Assembly (NCBI RefSeq): GCF_014192915.1
Contig: NZ_JACHYN010000006.1
Coordinates: 264,110 to 328,109 of the forward strand
Source of the DNA: Azospirillum sp. OGB3
GTDB lineage: Bacteria; Pseudomonadota; Alphaproteobacteria; Azospirillales; Azospirillaceae
DNA: 64,000 bases
Direction: 5' to 3'
Both the position numbers and the translations under genes were made by a program. This document shows, in pieces, positions 16,783 to 26,316 of the stretch (position 1 is its first letter; each line of letters starts with the position of its first letter). Below the pieces are notes generated by a model, which did not search any database, was not told the DNA's origin, and worked only from the letters and a program-made list of their open reading frames with translations.

Positions 16783-18077
16783 ACGCCGCCATCATCTTCG
16801 GCCTCCTGCTGGTCCTGATGCTGACCGGCATGCCGATCTCGATCTCGCTCGGCCTGACGGTTCTGACCTTCCTCTTCACCATGACCCATGTGCCGATCGA
16901 GGCCGTGGCGCTGAAGCTGTTCACCGGCATCGAGAAGTTCGAGATCATGGCGATCCCGTTCTTCATCCTGGCCGGCAACTTCCTGACGCACGGCGGCGTG
17001 GCCCGACGCATGATCAACTTCGCCACGGCGATGGTCGGCCACTGGCACGGCGGCCTCGGCCTTGCCGGCGTGATGGGCTGCGCCCTGTTCGCGGCGGTGT
17101 CCGGCTCCAGCCCGGCGACCGTGGTGGCCATCGGCTCCATCGTGCTTCCGGCGATGGTCGCGCAGGGCTTCCCGAAGCAGTTCGGCGCCGGCGTCATCAC
17201 CACCTCGGGCGCGCTGGGCATCCTGATCCCGCCGTCCATCGTGATGGTGATGTACTGCGTCGCCACCAGCGGCAGCCCGAACGCCGCCTCGGTCGGCCAG
17301 CTCTTCATGGCGGGCGTCATCCCCGGCCTGATGCTGGCCTTCGTTCTGGGCGGCGTCACCTGGTACCGCGCGCGCAAGTTCGGCTACCCGCGCCTACCCA
17401 AGGCCAGCCTGGGCGAGCGCTTCAAGGCCTTCCGCGAAGCGATCTGGGGCCTGTCGCTGATCGTCATCGTCATCGGCGGCATCTATTCCGGCATCTTCAC
17501 GCCGACCGAAGCCGCGGCGATGAGCGCCGTCTACGCCTTCATCATCGCGGTCTTCGTCTACAAGGACATGCCGCTGCGCGGCGTGCCGAAGGTGCTGCTG
17601 TCCTCGGCCAGCATGTCGGCGATGCTGCTCTACATCATCACGAACGCGGTGCTGTTCTCGTTCGTGCTGACGTCGGAGAACATCCCGCAGGCCATTGCCG
17701 ACTGGATCGTCAGCCAGGGTCTGGGCGTGATCGCCTTCCTGCTGGTGACGAACATCCTTCTGCTGATGGCCGGCAACTTCATGGAGCCGTCGTCCATCGT
17801 GCTGATCATGGCGCCGATCCTGTTCCCGGTCGCCATGAAGCTGGGCATCGACCCGGTCCATTTCGGCATCATGATGGTCGTGAACATGGAGGTCGGCATG
17901 TGCCATCCCCCGGTGGGCCTGAACCTCTACGTCGCGTCGGGCATCACCAAGATGGGCATCACCGAGCTGACCGTGGCCGTCTGGCCGTGGCTGCTGGCGA
18001 TGCTGGGCTTCCTGGTGCTGATCACCTACGTGCCGATCATTTCCACTTGGCTGCCGCGCGCGCTGGGGATGATGTAA
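16779..18077 (+). CDS. dctM: TRAP transporter large permease subunit DctM
   Basis: A 432-aa membrane protein with about twelve helices, the substrate-translocating subunit of the C4-dicarboxylate TRAP transporter. Family blocks are visible: GMPISISLGLTVL near the start, IPFFILAGNFLTHGG, FAAVSGSSPATVVAIGSI, GALGILIPPSIVMVMY, and late MEVGMCHPPVGLNLYVASGI. Length is normal. Its start overlaps dctQ and a strong intrinsic terminator follows 29 bases after the stop, closing the dctPQM operon. Confidence 0.96.
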   Translation: MNAAIIFGLLLVLMLTGMPISISLGLTVLTFLFTMTHVPIEAVALKLFTGIEKFEIMAIPFFILAGNFLTHGGVARRMINFATAMVGHWHGGLGLAGVMGCALFAAVSGSSPATVVAIGSIVLPAMVAQGFPKQFGAGVITTSGALGILIPPSIVMVMYCVATSGSPNAASVGQLFMAGVIPGLMLAFVLGGVTWYRARKFGYPRLPKASLGERFKAFREAIWGLSLIVIVIGGIYSGIFTPTEAAAMSAVYAFIIAVFVYKDMPLRGVPKVLLSSASMSAMLLYIITNAVLFSFVLTSENIPQAIADWIVSQGLGVIAFLLVTNILLLMAGNFMEPSSIVLIMAPILFPVAMKLGIDPVHFGIMMVVNMEVGMCHPPVGLNLYVASGITKMGITELTVAVWPWLLAMLGFLVLITYVPIISTWLPRALGMM

Positions 18078-18105
18078 TCCCCTGCCCGCGGGCAATGGCC
18101 CACAA

Positions 18106-18144
18106 GGAAAACCCCTCGCCGGATCGCTCCGGCGAGGGGTTTTC
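18106..18144 (+). terminator. Intrinsic terminator after dctM
   Basis: GAAAACCCCTCGCCGGA pairs perfectly with TCCGGCGAGGGGTTTTC around a 4-base loop, with further T-rich sequence after. The A and T flanks suggest it also ends the convergent YjdM gene from the other side. Confidence 0.94.
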
Positions 18145-18168
18145 TCTTTTCGGAGAAGCCCGGCTCCG

Positions 18169-18525
18169 TCACGCCTTTTTGACGAATTCCGACTTCAGGT
18201 TCATCGCGCCGATCCCGTCGATCTTGCAGGCGATGTTGTGGCCGTCGGCCCCGTCGACCAAACGGATGTTCTTCACCTTGGTGCCGCCCTTGACGACCAG
18301 GGACGAGCCCTTCACCTTCAAATCCTTGATGACCGTCACCGCGTCGCCGTCGCTCAGCGCGTTCCCGTTGGCGTCCCGCACCCCTTGATCCGCCGCCGCG
18401 TCCGCACCCGCGCCGCCTTCGGCCTGCGGGTTCCATTCATGGGCGCATTCGGGGCAGATCCACAGCATGCCGTCCTGATAGACATGCTCGGAGTTGCATT
18501 TCGGGCACTTCAATCCGTCGTCCAT
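18169..18525 (-). CDS. yjdM: YjdM/PhnA-family zinc-ribbon protein
   Basis: 118 aa. An N-terminal zinc ribbon ([10 protein letters not shown] ... CPECAHEWN, four Cys between residues 7 and 29) is joined by an Ala/Gly-rich linker to the conserved YjdM domain ([55 protein letters not shown]). The family was once named PhnA because of its position near phn genes, but it is not phosphonoacetate hydrolase and its biochemical role is unknown. No phosphonate genes are nearby. The start at 18525 has GAGGA 5 bases upstream; an ATG at 18567 is in frame but lacks this. Confidence 0.9.
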   Translation of the reverse strand: MDDGLKCPKCNSEHVYQDGMLWICPECAHEWNPQAEGGAGADAAADQGVRDANGNALSDGDAVTVIKDLKVKGSSLVVKGGTKVKNIRLVDGADGHNIACKIDGIGAMNLKSEFVKKA

Positions 18526-18593
18526 ATCATCCTCGCCGTTCGGGAGCGGCATCCTAGTGCGGGGCACCAGTGTGGCGAAGCGAAATCCGGAAA

Positions 18594-18641
18594 CGCAACG
18601 TGCCCGCGGCGGGCATTTCCTCCCGCCGCGGGCACGTTGCG
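18594..18641 (-). terminator. Perfect 20-base-pair hairpin after the chemoreceptor gene
   Basis: Two 20-base arms (18594-18613 and 18622-18641) are perfectly complementary around an 8-base loop, directly downstream of the chemoreceptor stop on the minus strand and upstream of the YjdM gene. On that strand the stem is followed by TTTCCGGATTT, a modest U-rich tail, so it likely terminates the binding-protein/chemoreceptor transcript. Confidence 0.85.
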
Positions 18642-18658
18642 TGTCATCGTAAGGCCGT

Positions 18659-20230
18659 TTACGCCGCCTTGATCGAGGCCAGGAACTTCTGCACCTCGTC
18701 GCGCAGATCGACGAAGCGCGCCTGGAGGGTCTGGGCGACCTCCACCGACTCGCGGGCCGCCGTCGCCACCTCCGACGAGGCGCCGGAAGCGACCGCGATG
18801 CTGCGGGTCACGGTGTCGGCCTCGCCGGCCACGGTGCGGACCTTCTCGGCGATTTCGCCGGTCGCGGCCAACTGCTGCTGGACCGAGGCGGCGATCTCCG
18901 CCGAGCGCTGGCTGAGCTGGCCGATGGTTTCGGTGATGGCGCCGATGGCCGAAACGGTCTCCTGGGTGACCGACTGGATGGCGCCGATCTGGGTGGCGAT
19001 CTCCTCCGTCGCCTTGGCGGTCTGGCTGGCGAGATTCTTCACCTCGCTGGCCACCACGGCGAATCCCTTGCCGGCCTCCCCGGCCCGCGCCGCCTCGATG
19101 GTCGCGTTCAAGGCCAGCAAGTTGGTCTGCCCGGCGATCGAGGTGATGAGGCTGGTGATCTCGCCGATCTTAGCGGCGCCGGCCGCCAGCGCCTCCACCG
19201 TCTTGCGGCTGGCGTCGGCGCGGTCGATGGCCTGGGCGGACATGGCCACCGACTGCTTCACGCTCTCGGCAATGCTGCGGATCGACTGGGTGAGCTGCTC
19301 CGCCGCCGCGCTGGCGGTCTGGACGGTGCGGCTGGTCTCGTCGGCGGCTCCGGCCACCGAGGCGTTGCACTGGTCGGCGCGCAGCGCGCTCTCCAGCATG
19401 CTGCCGGCGCTGCCCTTCATCTGCGCGGCGGCGGTCGAGGCCTCGCCGACCGTCGCCTGGACCGAGCGGTCGAAGGCGGCGGCAAGGCGGGTCAGCCGCT
19501 CGCCCCGCTGCGCCTCCTCCGCCTGCCGGGCGAGCTTATCGGCTTCGAGCTGCTGGCGGTGCTGGGCGTTCTGGCGGAGCATGTCGATGGTGCGGGCCAT
19601 TGCCCCCATCTCATCGCGGCGGTCCAACGCCGGCACGGCGACCGCGTAGTCGCCCTGGGCCAGCCGCCCGACCATCGCGGTAATCTGCATCAGCGGGCGC
19701 GTGATGGCCGAGACGACAAGGTAGAGCGCCGCCATGATGGCGAGGAAGGCGACCGCCCCGACGGCGATCTGGGTCGCCGCGTCGGCGGTCACCCGCGCCT
19801 CCACCCGGTCGGTGCGCAGGCGCAGGACGAACTCGCCGATGGTCTTGCGCTGCCCGGCCTGCCCGCCGACGATCGGCTTCACCACCTCGATGAAGCCCTT
19901 CGCGGCCTTGGTGTCACCGACCTCCGCGACCAGCTTGGCCTTGTCGTCGCGCACCAGGGCGCCGAGGAAGTCGGGGTCGGAGGACGGCGCCTTGGCGACC
20001 TCGCGCACCTGTTCGGTGTCGAAATCGTAGAGCGGGATCGCCGCGGCGCGGGCCTGGAGCGCGGCCACCATGTCGGCCCGCGCCGCCAGCGTTTCCTTGG
20101 CCTGGTTGGCCGAGCCATGCACGCCCCAGGCGATGGCCAGCACCTGATAGACCAGAAGCACGCCGCCGATCAGCAGCATCGCCCGCAGGCGCAGCCCCAC
20201 ACCGCCGCCCTGATGTCCGCCGTCCGTCAT
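18659..20230 (-). CDS. Methyl-accepting chemotaxis protein
   Basis: About 523 aa. A first membrane helix near 17-37 ([19 protein letters not shown]) and a second near 168-190 enclose a periplasmic domain of about 130 residues. A HAMP domain follows ([25 protein letters not shown]) and then a long signalling helix pair with the hairpin tip core [32 protein letters not shown] split across it. There is no CheR-docking pentapeptide at the C-terminus. The ATG at 20230 follows AAGGGCGG. It lies 70 bases downstream of a solute-binding-protein gene on the same strand, which may supply its ligand-bound partner. Confidence 0.93.
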   Translation of the reverse strand: MTDGGHQGGGVGLRLRAMLLIGGVLLVYQVLAIAWGVHGSANQAKETLAARADMVAALQARAAAIPLYDFDTEQVREVAKAPSSDPDFLGALVRDDKAKLVAEVGDTKAAKGFIEVVKPIVGGQAGQRKTIGEFVLRLRTDRVEARVTADAATQIAVGAVAFLAIMAALYLVVSAITRPLMQITAMVGRLAQGDYAVAVPALDRRDEMGAMARTIDMLRQNAQHRQQLEADKLARQAEEAQRGERLTRLAAAFDRSVQATVGEASTAAAQMKGSAGSMLESALRADQCNASVAGAADETSRTVQTASAAAEQLTQSIRSIAESVKQSVAMSAQAIDRADASRKTVEALAAGAAKIGEITSLITSIAGQTNLLALNATIEAARAGEAGKGFAVVASEVKNLASQTAKATEEIATQIGAIQSVTQETVSAIGAITETIGQLSQRSAEIAASVQQQLAATGEIAEKVRTVAGEADTVTRSIAVASGASSEVATAARESVEVAQTLQARFVDLRDEVQKFLASIKAA

Positions 20231-20300
20231 GATCCGCCCTTTTCTCTTTCTGAACAAACGGTTGCCAAACGATCGGCGCCCGAAGGCGACCGCCTTCGCG

Positions 20301-21056
20301 CTATTGAGTTGCCTTGAAGCCGGCTTCGAGCTTCGCCAGAACCGCCTCGGCGTCCGGAGTCTTCTTCGACACGACGATGTAGACGTCCAGGCTCTGGACC
20401 GGCGTCGCCTTCAACTCGGCGAGCGTCTTTCCGCCCAGGGCCTGCTGCATCGGCAGCGAATATTGCAGCAGCGTCGGCGCCCGCCCGGCCTGGAGAAGCT
20501 GAAGCGCCTGATCGGCGGTGCGCGCGTCGACCATCTGCACCTTGTTGGCCGGATCCTCCATCCAGGCGCGCCAGCCGCCGTAGGAATAGCCGTTCAGCGC
20601 GATGACCGCCTTGCCCGACAGATCCTCCTTCGCCTTGACCGCCGGGGCTTCACCGATGCCGTAGGCGTTCAGCTCGATCCGGGCAATGGGGGCGGCGCTG
20701 ATCAGTGTGGTGCCGTCGAACTCCTTGACCGTGCGGATGCCCAGGAAGATGTGGAACTCACCGTCCGCGATTCCGGAAAAGAGGCGGCGGGCCGGGGCCG
20801 ATTCGGCGGTGTAGGCGATCCCGGCGGCCTTGGCGGCCTTGTCGAACGCCTCGATCAGGCTGCCCTTAGCCGCCCCGCCGTCGGTCTGGGTGTAGGGCGG
20901 AAATTCCACATAGCCGAGCTTGCCCCCGTCCGCCCGCGCCGCGGCGATTCCCGGAGCGGCCATACCGGCAACGGCTCCGACCATGGCTCCGATCAGGCTG
21001 GCGAACACCCCCGCCCGCAGCGTCCGCCGGGCGCCTCCGGCAACATTCGCGATCAT
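20301..21056 (-). CDS. Periplasmic solute-binding protein (SBP_bac_3-like), likely sensory partner of the adjacent chemoreceptor
   Basis: 251 aa with an N-terminal export signal of about 42 residues (basic ARRTLRAG, long hydrophobic stretch, AAARA), then a type-II binding-protein fold: [46 protein letters not shown] and a C-terminal [24 protein letters not shown]. Proteins of this kind bind amino acids or similar small ligands. No ABC permease or ATPase gene is adjacent; instead a chemoreceptor gene follows by 70 bases. This suggests a sensing role rather than transport. The ligand is unknown. Confidence 0.8.
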   Translation of the reverse strand: MIANVAGGARRTLRAGVFASLIGAMVGAVAGMAAPGIAAARADGGKLGYVEFPPYTQTDGGAAKGSLIEAFDKAAKAAGIAYTAESAPARRLFSGIADGEFHIFLGIRTVKEFDGTTLISAAPIARIELNAYGIGEAPAVKAKEDLSGKAVIALNGYSYGGWRAWMEDPANKVQMVDARTADQALQLLQAGRAPTLLQYSLPMQQALGGKTLAELKATPVQSLDVYIVVSKKTPDAEAVLAKLEAGFKATQ

Positions 21057-21278
21057 ACGGCTTCCCCTTGCTGTGTCGTTCCGCGCTCGCAGCGGCCTTG
21101 CTCCGCCTTATGCGAGTATTTTTCTGAAAACATACATCTTTCAGGGACGCGTCTCCACAAGGATAGGGCTGCAATATTGAAATCTGATGGCGGTCCTTAA
21201 ACAATCCTGACCGGTTGCGGAAAGCCGTAAGCCGGACATAAGCTGACCGCCGCTTTCCCCGCGCCGAGGCGTCCTCCC

Positions 21279-23330
21279 GTGAACTCCGTCTTCCTGCCGA
21301 CCGCCTGCCCGCACGACTGCCCCAGCACCTGCGCCCTCGAAGTGGAGCGGGTCGCGCCGGACCGCATCGGCAAGGTCCGCGGGGCCGCCGCCAACAGCTA
21401 CACCGCGGGCGTCATCTGCGCGAAGGTCAGCCGCTACGCGGAGCGCGTCCATTCCCCCGACCGGCTGAAGCGGCCCCTTCGGCGCACCGGCCCCAAGGGC
21501 TCCGGCCAGTGGGCGGAAATCGGCTGGGACGAGGCGCTGGACCGCATTGCCGACGCCTTCCTGGACGCCGAGCGGGTCCACGGCGCAGAGGCCGTCTGGC
21601 CCTATTTCTACGCCGGCACCATGGGGCTGGTGCAGCGCGGCGGCATCCAGCGGCTGCGCCACGCGAAGGGCTATTCCCGGCAGATCAGCACAGTCTGCGA
21701 CACGCCGGCCAATATGGGCTGGCTGGCCGGACACGGCGACATCCGCGGCGCCGACCCGCGCGAGATGGCCGACAGCGACCTGATCGTGAACTGGGGCGGC
21801 AATCCGGTGGCGACCCAGGTCAACGTAATGACCCACGTCAGCCGCGCCCGCAAGGGCCGTGGGGCGAAGCTGGTCACCATCGACCCCTACCGCACCGGCA
21901 CGGCGGAGGTATCGGACCTGCATCTGATGCTGCGCCCCGGCACCGACGGCGCGCTGGCCTGCGCGGTGATGCACGTCCTGTTCCGCGAGGGGCTGGCCGA
22001 CCGCGCCTATCTCGACCGCTACGCCGCCGGGGCCGACCGGCTCGAAGCGCATCTCGCCACCCGCACTCCTGAATGGGCGGCAGCGATCACCGGCCTGACG
22101 GTGGAGGAGATCGTCGGCTTCGCCCGCCTCTACGGCACGACCAAGCGCAGCTATCTGCGGCTGGGCTACGGGCTGACGCGCGCCCACAACGGGGCGGCGC
22201 AGATGCACGCGGTGTCCTGCCTGCCGGTGGTCACCGGCGCCTGGGCGCACAAGGGCGGCGGGGCGCTCTACTGTTCCTCCGGCATCTACAGCATCGACCG
22301 CACCCTGTCGGAGGGGCTGGACCGGCTGGACACGTCGGTGCGCGGCTTCGACCAGTCGCGCATCGGCGCGGTGCTGACCGGCGAGGACATCGCCGGCGGC
22401 CCCCCGGTCACCGCCATGCTGATCCAGAACACCAACCCGGCGGCGATCTGTCCGGACAGCGCCCGCGTGCGCCGCGGCTTCCTGCGCGACGACCTGTTCG
22501 TGGCGGTGCACGAGCAGTTCATGACCGACACGGCGCAGCTGGCCGACATCGTCATCCCCGCCACCACCTTCCTGGAGCATGACGACCTCTACCGCGGCGG
22601 CGGGCAAATGCACATCCTGATCGGCCGCAAGGTGATCGAGCCGCAGTTCGAGGCGCGCGAGAACCACTGGGTGATTTCCGAACTGGCGCGCCGCGTCGGC
22701 GCCGAGCATCCCGGCTTCGGCATGAGCGCTCTGGAGATCATCGACTCCATGCTGAAGACCTCCGGCCTGACCGACGCCGCCACCTTGACCGAGCAGCGCT
22801 GGATCGACGCCCAGCCGGATTTCGAGACCTCGCATTTCCTGAACGGCTTCGCCTTCCCGGACGGGCGCTTCCGCTTCGCGCCCGACTGGGCGGCGCTCGG
22901 TCCCTACGGCGCCGGCCAGTTGCCCTACCTGCCGGACCACATGGCGCCGGGCCGCCCGGCCGACGCCGAGCACCCCTTCCGCCTCGTCACCGCCCCGGCG
23001 CGGCAGTTCCTCAATTCCAGCTTCACCGAGACGGTGACCGCCCAGCGCCGCGAAGGCCGCCCCACCGCGCTGATCCATCCGGAGGACGCCGCGGACCTCA
23101 GCCTGGCCGATGGCGACGCCGTGCGGCTCGGCAACGGGCTGGGCAGCGTCGTCGTCCACGCCAAGCCCTTCGCCGGGGTGCCGCGCGGCGTGGTGATCGT
23201 GGAGGGCATCTGGCCAAACAGCGCCTTCCTGGAGGGGATCGGCATCAACACCCTGACCTCGCCGGAGCCGATCCCGCCAGCCGGCGGTGCCGCCTTCCAC
23301 GACACGGCGGTGTGGCTGCGCGCCGCCTGA
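21279..23330 (+). CDS. Molybdopterin-dependent oxidoreductase (DMSO-reductase family)
   Basis: 683 aa. It has an N-terminal [4Fe-4S] motif with Cys10, Cys14, Cys18 and Cys47 (TACPHDCPSTCALEV ... GVICAK), then the molybdopterin-binding domains typical of COG0243: WGGNPVATQVN, KLVTIDPYRTGTAE, LRPGTDGALACAV, LIQNTNPAAICPD, and the C-terminal MopB dinucleotide-binding region (LIHPEDAADLSLADGDAVRL). No Tat signal is present, so it is cytoplasmic. No formate-dehydrogenase beta/gamma genes are adjacent, and the substrate cannot be assigned. It starts with GTG at 21279 without a clear Shine-Dalgarno, but the Cys motif position fixes the start to within a few codons. Confidence 0.87.
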   Translation: MNSVFLPTACPHDCPSTCALEVERVAPDRIGKVRGAAANSYTAGVICAKVSRYAERVHSPDRLKRPLRRTGPKGSGQWAEIGWDEALDRIADAFLDAERVHGAEAVWPYFYAGTMGLVQRGGIQRLRHAKGYSRQISTVCDTPANMGWLAGHGDIRGADPREMADSDLIVNWGGNPVATQVNVMTHVSRARKGRGAKLVTIDPYRTGTAEVSDLHLMLRPGTDGALACAVMHVLFREGLADRAYLDRYAAGADRLEAHLATRTPEWAAAITGLTVEEIVGFARLYGTTKRSYLRLGYGLTRAHNGAAQMHAVSCLPVVTGAWAHKGGGALYCSSGIYSIDRTLSEGLDRLDTSVRGFDQSRIGAVLTGEDIAGGPPVTAMLIQNTNPAAICPDSARVRRGFLRDDLFVAVHEQFMTDTAQLADIVIPATTFLEHDDLYRGGGQMHILIGRKVIEPQFEARENHWVISELARRVGAEHPGFGMSALEIIDSMLKTSGLTDAATLTEQRWIDAQPDFETSHFLNGFAFPDGRFRFAPDWAALGPYGAGQLPYLPDHMAPGRPADAEHPFRLVTAPARQFLNSSFTETVTAQRREGRPTALIHPEDAADLSLADGDAVRLGNGLGSVVVHAKPFAGVPRGVVIVEGIWPNSAFLEGIGINTLTSPEPIPPAGGAAFHDTAVWLRAA

Positions 23331-23447
23331 GCCGAGCCCGGCATCCATCACCGGACATGATCCATCCCATCTGAACAAATCGTTTTTCAAGATGGCCGGA
23401 CTGCCCTAGCCTCCCTCTGCGGATCATCGAAAGCGGAGGGCGGCGCG

Positions 23448-24542
23448 ATGCCGGTTCACACCACACTGACCCAGCGCCTGGGCCTGTCCCACCCCATCGT
23501 CCAGGCCCCGATGGCCGGGGGCGCCGACACGGCGGACCTCGTCGCGGCGGTGGGCGAGGCGGGCGGCATCGGCTTCATCGGGGCGGCCTACCTGAGCCCG
23601 GAGCAGATTGCCGAACGGGCACGGACGATCCGCGCCCGGACCGCCCGCCCCTTCGGAATCAATCTGTTCGCCCCCCTGCCCGCGCCCGACGCGCCGGACG
23701 CCGAAACGATGGACGCGGCGGTCGCCCGCATCGCGCGCTACCACGCCGACCTCGGCCTGCCCGCTCCCGGGACACCGGCTCTCGGCGCCGACGGCTTCGC
23801 CGCCCAACTGGCGGCGGCGCTGGACTGTGGGGCGTCGGCCTTCAGCTTCACCTTCGGCATCCCGCCCGCCGACGCGCTGGCCGCCATCAAGGCGCGGGGC
23901 ATGCTCCTGATGGGCACGGCGACCAGCGTCGAGGAGGCCGTTGCGCTGGAGAGGGCGGGCATGGACGCCGTGATCGCCCAGGGGGCCGAGGCCGGCGGGC
24001 ACCGCGGCAGCTTCGCAACGGGCCCGGGAGAGGTGGATTTCGCCGCCGGACTGGTCGGCACCATGGCGCTCGTTCCACAGGTGGCGGACGCGGTTGACCT
24101 GCCGGTGCTGGCGTCCGGCGGCATCATGGACGGGCGCGGCATCGCGGCGGCGCTGGCGCTCGGCGCCGCCGGGGTGCAAATGGGCACCGCCTTCCTGACC
24201 TGCGCGGAGGCCGGCATCCCCGAGGCGCACAAGCAAGCGATCCTCGACGCCCGCGAGACCGAGACGCGGGTGACCCGCGCCTTCTCGGGCCGCCCGGCAC
24301 GCGGGATCGTGAACCGGGTCATGGACGACATCGCGGACGGCGATGCCCTTCCCTTCCCCTTGCAGAACACGCTGACCCGCCCGATGCGCACCGCCGCGGC
24401 GCAGCACGGCCGGGCGGAGTTCCTGTCGCTGTGGGCCGGACAGGGCGTCCGTCTGGCGCGGCGGCAGACGGCGGCGGAATTGATGGCACGGCTGGCGGGC
24501 GAAACCGACGCCGCGGTCCGGCGCCTGACCGGAAAGAACTGA
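23448..24542 (+). CDS. Nitronate monooxygenase (2-nitropropane dioxygenase family)
   Basis: A 364-aa FMN-dependent TIM-barrel enzyme. Visible family blocks are the N-terminal HPIVQAPMAGGADTADLVAAV, the active-site stretch IAQGAEAGGHRGSF with the catalytic His, the phosphate-binding LPVLASGGIMDGRGIAAALALGA split over two strands, and VQMGTAFLTC. These enzymes oxidise toxic alkyl nitronates such as propionate-3-nitronate. The start at 23448 has GGAGGG 7 bases upstream. It stands alone on the plus strand after the molybdenum enzyme gene, 117 bases apart, and a shared function is not evident. Confidence 0.93.
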   Translation: MPVHTTLTQRLGLSHPIVQAPMAGGADTADLVAAVGEAGGIGFIGAAYLSPEQIAERARTIRARTARPFGINLFAPLPAPDAPDAETMDAAVARIARYHADLGLPAPGTPALGADGFAAQLAAALDCGASAFSFTFGIPPADALAAIKARGMLLMGTATSVEEAVALERAGMDAVIAQGAEAGGHRGSFATGPGEVDFAAGLVGTMALVPQVADAVDLPVLASGGIMDGRGIAAALALGAAGVQMGTAFLTCAEAGIPEAHKQAILDARETETRVTRAFSGRPARGIVNRVMDDIADGDALPFPLQNTLTRPMRTAAAQHGRAEFLSLWAGQGVRLARRQTAAELMARLAGETDAAVRRLTGKN

Positions 24543-24566
24543 CCGGCAAGGACTGACGGTCGGCGG

Positions 24567-25604
24567 TCAGCCCGCCACTGTGGCCTCGGCGCAGACGCGG
24601 TTGCGCCCGCCGCGCTTGGCGGTGTAGAGCGCCTCGTCGGAGCGGCGCAGCAGGGCCAGCAGATCCTCGCCGGGCCGGTATTCCGCGGCGCCGACCGACA
24701 GGGACACCGATCCGTAATTGGCGTTGCGCGTCCGGTTGATGATCTGCCGCGACCCCACGGAGGCGCGAAGCTGCTCGGCCACCTTCAGCGCGTTGGCGAG
24801 GGCGGTGTGGGGCAGGATAACGCTGAACTCCTCCCCGCCGTAGCGGGCGACGGTGTCGCGGCCCTTCACCCCCTCGGTCAGCACCTTGGCGACCAGTTTC
24901 AGCACATGGTCGCCGACGAGATGGCCGTGGACGTCGTTGAACCGTTTGAAATGATCGATGTCCACCATCAGCAGGGTCATCGGCATGCCGGTCTGCATCG
25001 CCTCCTCCGCGGCGGCGGCCAGCGCCAGATCGAAGCCGCGCCGGTTGGCGATGCCGGTCAGCCCGTCGGTCATCGCTTCCCGTCGCGCCGAATCCAGAAC
25101 CACGCGCAGTTCGGCCAGTTGTTGGCTGGATTCGAGAAGCTGACTCTGCAGGCGGGTCTGGCGGTCGACGATGGCGGTCGTCTCCGCCGCGATGGCGGCC
25201 ACCATGGCGCGCAGTTCGGCCAAGCTCATCGGCTGGTCCAGTTCCCCGCGGAAGCCGGCCAGGGTCTGCCCGTAGCGATCCGTCTCCGACCCGACGCTGC
25301 CCAACTGGTCGAGGATGCGTCCCAAGGCGACGCGCGCCCGCTCCGACGTCTCGCGGATGGCCTGGGCCTCGGCGTCGAGGGTGAAGAAGCGCTTGTACAG
25401 TTCGTCGCAATGGCCTTGCGACAGCGTGGCACCGTCGCGCTGGGCCAGTTCGATGGCCCGTGTCAGCTCCGGATTCTGCCCGCCAAAATAGGCGTACCAG
25501 AGGGTGAAGTTCTCGGGATTCGGCAAAAGGCCATGCGTGGCAATCCGATCCATGGCGCGGCTTGCGAGAATTCGCGCCGTCTCAAAATCCTGATCGCCCG
25601 CCAT
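24567..25604 (-). CDS. GGDEF-domain diguanylate cyclase with degenerate inhibitory site
   Basis: 345 aa. An N-terminal alpha-helical region of about 170 residues (NPENFTLWYAYFGG near 30, then long helices) precedes a GGDEF domain: DGLTGIANRRGFD, MVDIDHFKRFND, and an active-site RYGGEEF. The GGEEF variant is catalytically competent, so it likely makes c-di-GMP. The allosteric inhibitory site, normally RxxD five residues before GGEEF, reads KGRD here, so the first Arg is replaced by Lys and product inhibition may be weak. There is no membrane segment. The PilZ-domain protein at 34967-36448 is a possible effector. Confidence 0.9.
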   Translation of the reverse strand: MAGDQDFETARILASRAMDRIATHGLLPNPENFTLWYAYFGGQNPELTRAIELAQRDGATLSQGHCDELYKRFFTLDAEAQAIRETSERARVALGRILDQLGSVGSETDRYGQTLAGFRGELDQPMSLAELRAMVAAIAAETTAIVDRQTRLQSQLLESSQQLAELRVVLDSARREAMTDGLTGIANRRGFDLALAAAAEEAMQTGMPMTLLMVDIDHFKRFNDVHGHLVGDHVLKLVAKVLTEGVKGRDTVARYGGEEFSVILPHTALANALKVAEQLRASVGSRQIINRTRNANYGSVSLSVGAAEYRPGEDLLALLRRSDEALYTAKRGGRNRVCAEATVAG

Positions 25605-25723
25605 CTTGCCCGCCTTTCCACCGCGCTTTGAAAAAAATCTACCGCAGCGAGAAAGAGACGGGCAAGCGACTTTCGGGTTCGGTCATTATATTACAATCGA
25701 TAAGAAATTTACTTACGATTCCC

Positions 25724-26236
25724 TCAGTTGCATTGGCCCACGGATTTCTCTGCGCAAACCGTCGTGCCATCGATCCAGATGGCGCCGGACAGATCGGCGT
25801 GCCGCAGGTCCGCCCCGCCCAGCCGCGCTCCGGTGAAGTCGGCCCTCTGAAGGATCGCGTTCACCAGTTTCGCGTTGCGCAGGTCCGTTTCTTTCAGGGA
25901 AGCCCCCGACAGGTCGGCCCGTGTGAAGTCGGCCTCGATCAGGCGTGCGCCGTCCAGCTTCACCCCCGGCATGGTGGCGCTGAAGAATTTCGCGCGGTAA
26001 CCGTCGGTCTCCGACAGGTCGGCGTCCTTCAGCGTGGCCCGCTGGAATGTGGCGTCGCGCAGCATCGCCCCAGCCAGCTTCACCGACGACAGATCGCGCC
26101 CGTCGAAATAGCAGCGGCGCCAGTTCACCTTCGGCTGCGCCGGGTCGGTGCATTCGGCCAGAGCGGCGGAGGGAACCAGGGCTGTACCCAGGAAGGTGGC
26201 AAGTACCGCGAAGGCGGCGAAAATTGTCGTCTTCAT
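25724..26236 (-). CDS. Exported pentapeptide-repeat protein
   Basis: 170 aa. A Sec signal peptide (MKTTIFAAFAVLATFLGTAL ... AALA) is followed by CTDPAQPKVNWRRCYFDGRDL and about 20 pentapeptide repeats (A(D/T/N)L/F pattern). It ends in a Cys-containing block, GTTVCAEKSVGQCN, which with the N-terminal pair gives four cysteines suited to periplasmic disulphides. Homologues of this short secreted type occur widely in alphaproteobacteria without known function. The start at 26236 is set by the signal peptide; there is no clear Shine-Dalgarno. Confidence 0.87.
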   Translation of the reverse strand: MKTTIFAAFAVLATFLGTALVPSAALAECTDPAQPKVNWRRCYFDGRDLSSVKLAGAMLRDATFQRATLKDADLSETDGYRAKFFSATMPGVKLDGARLIEADFTRADLSGASLKETDLRNAKLVNAILQRADFTGARLGGADLRHADLSGAIWIDGTTVCAEKSVGQCN

Positions 26237-26316
26237 GCGCCAACAGATAGTGTCGCACGGGCCGAATAACAAAGGGTCCGGCGCAACAAAAGGCGGTGGC
26301 GGGCCGCGACTTGCCG

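Noticed and set aside
18169..18525. Phosphonoacetate hydrolase (PhnA name)
   Set aside because: The protein is the small zinc-ribbon YjdM family, which is unrelated to the hydrolase, and no phosphonate genes are nearby.
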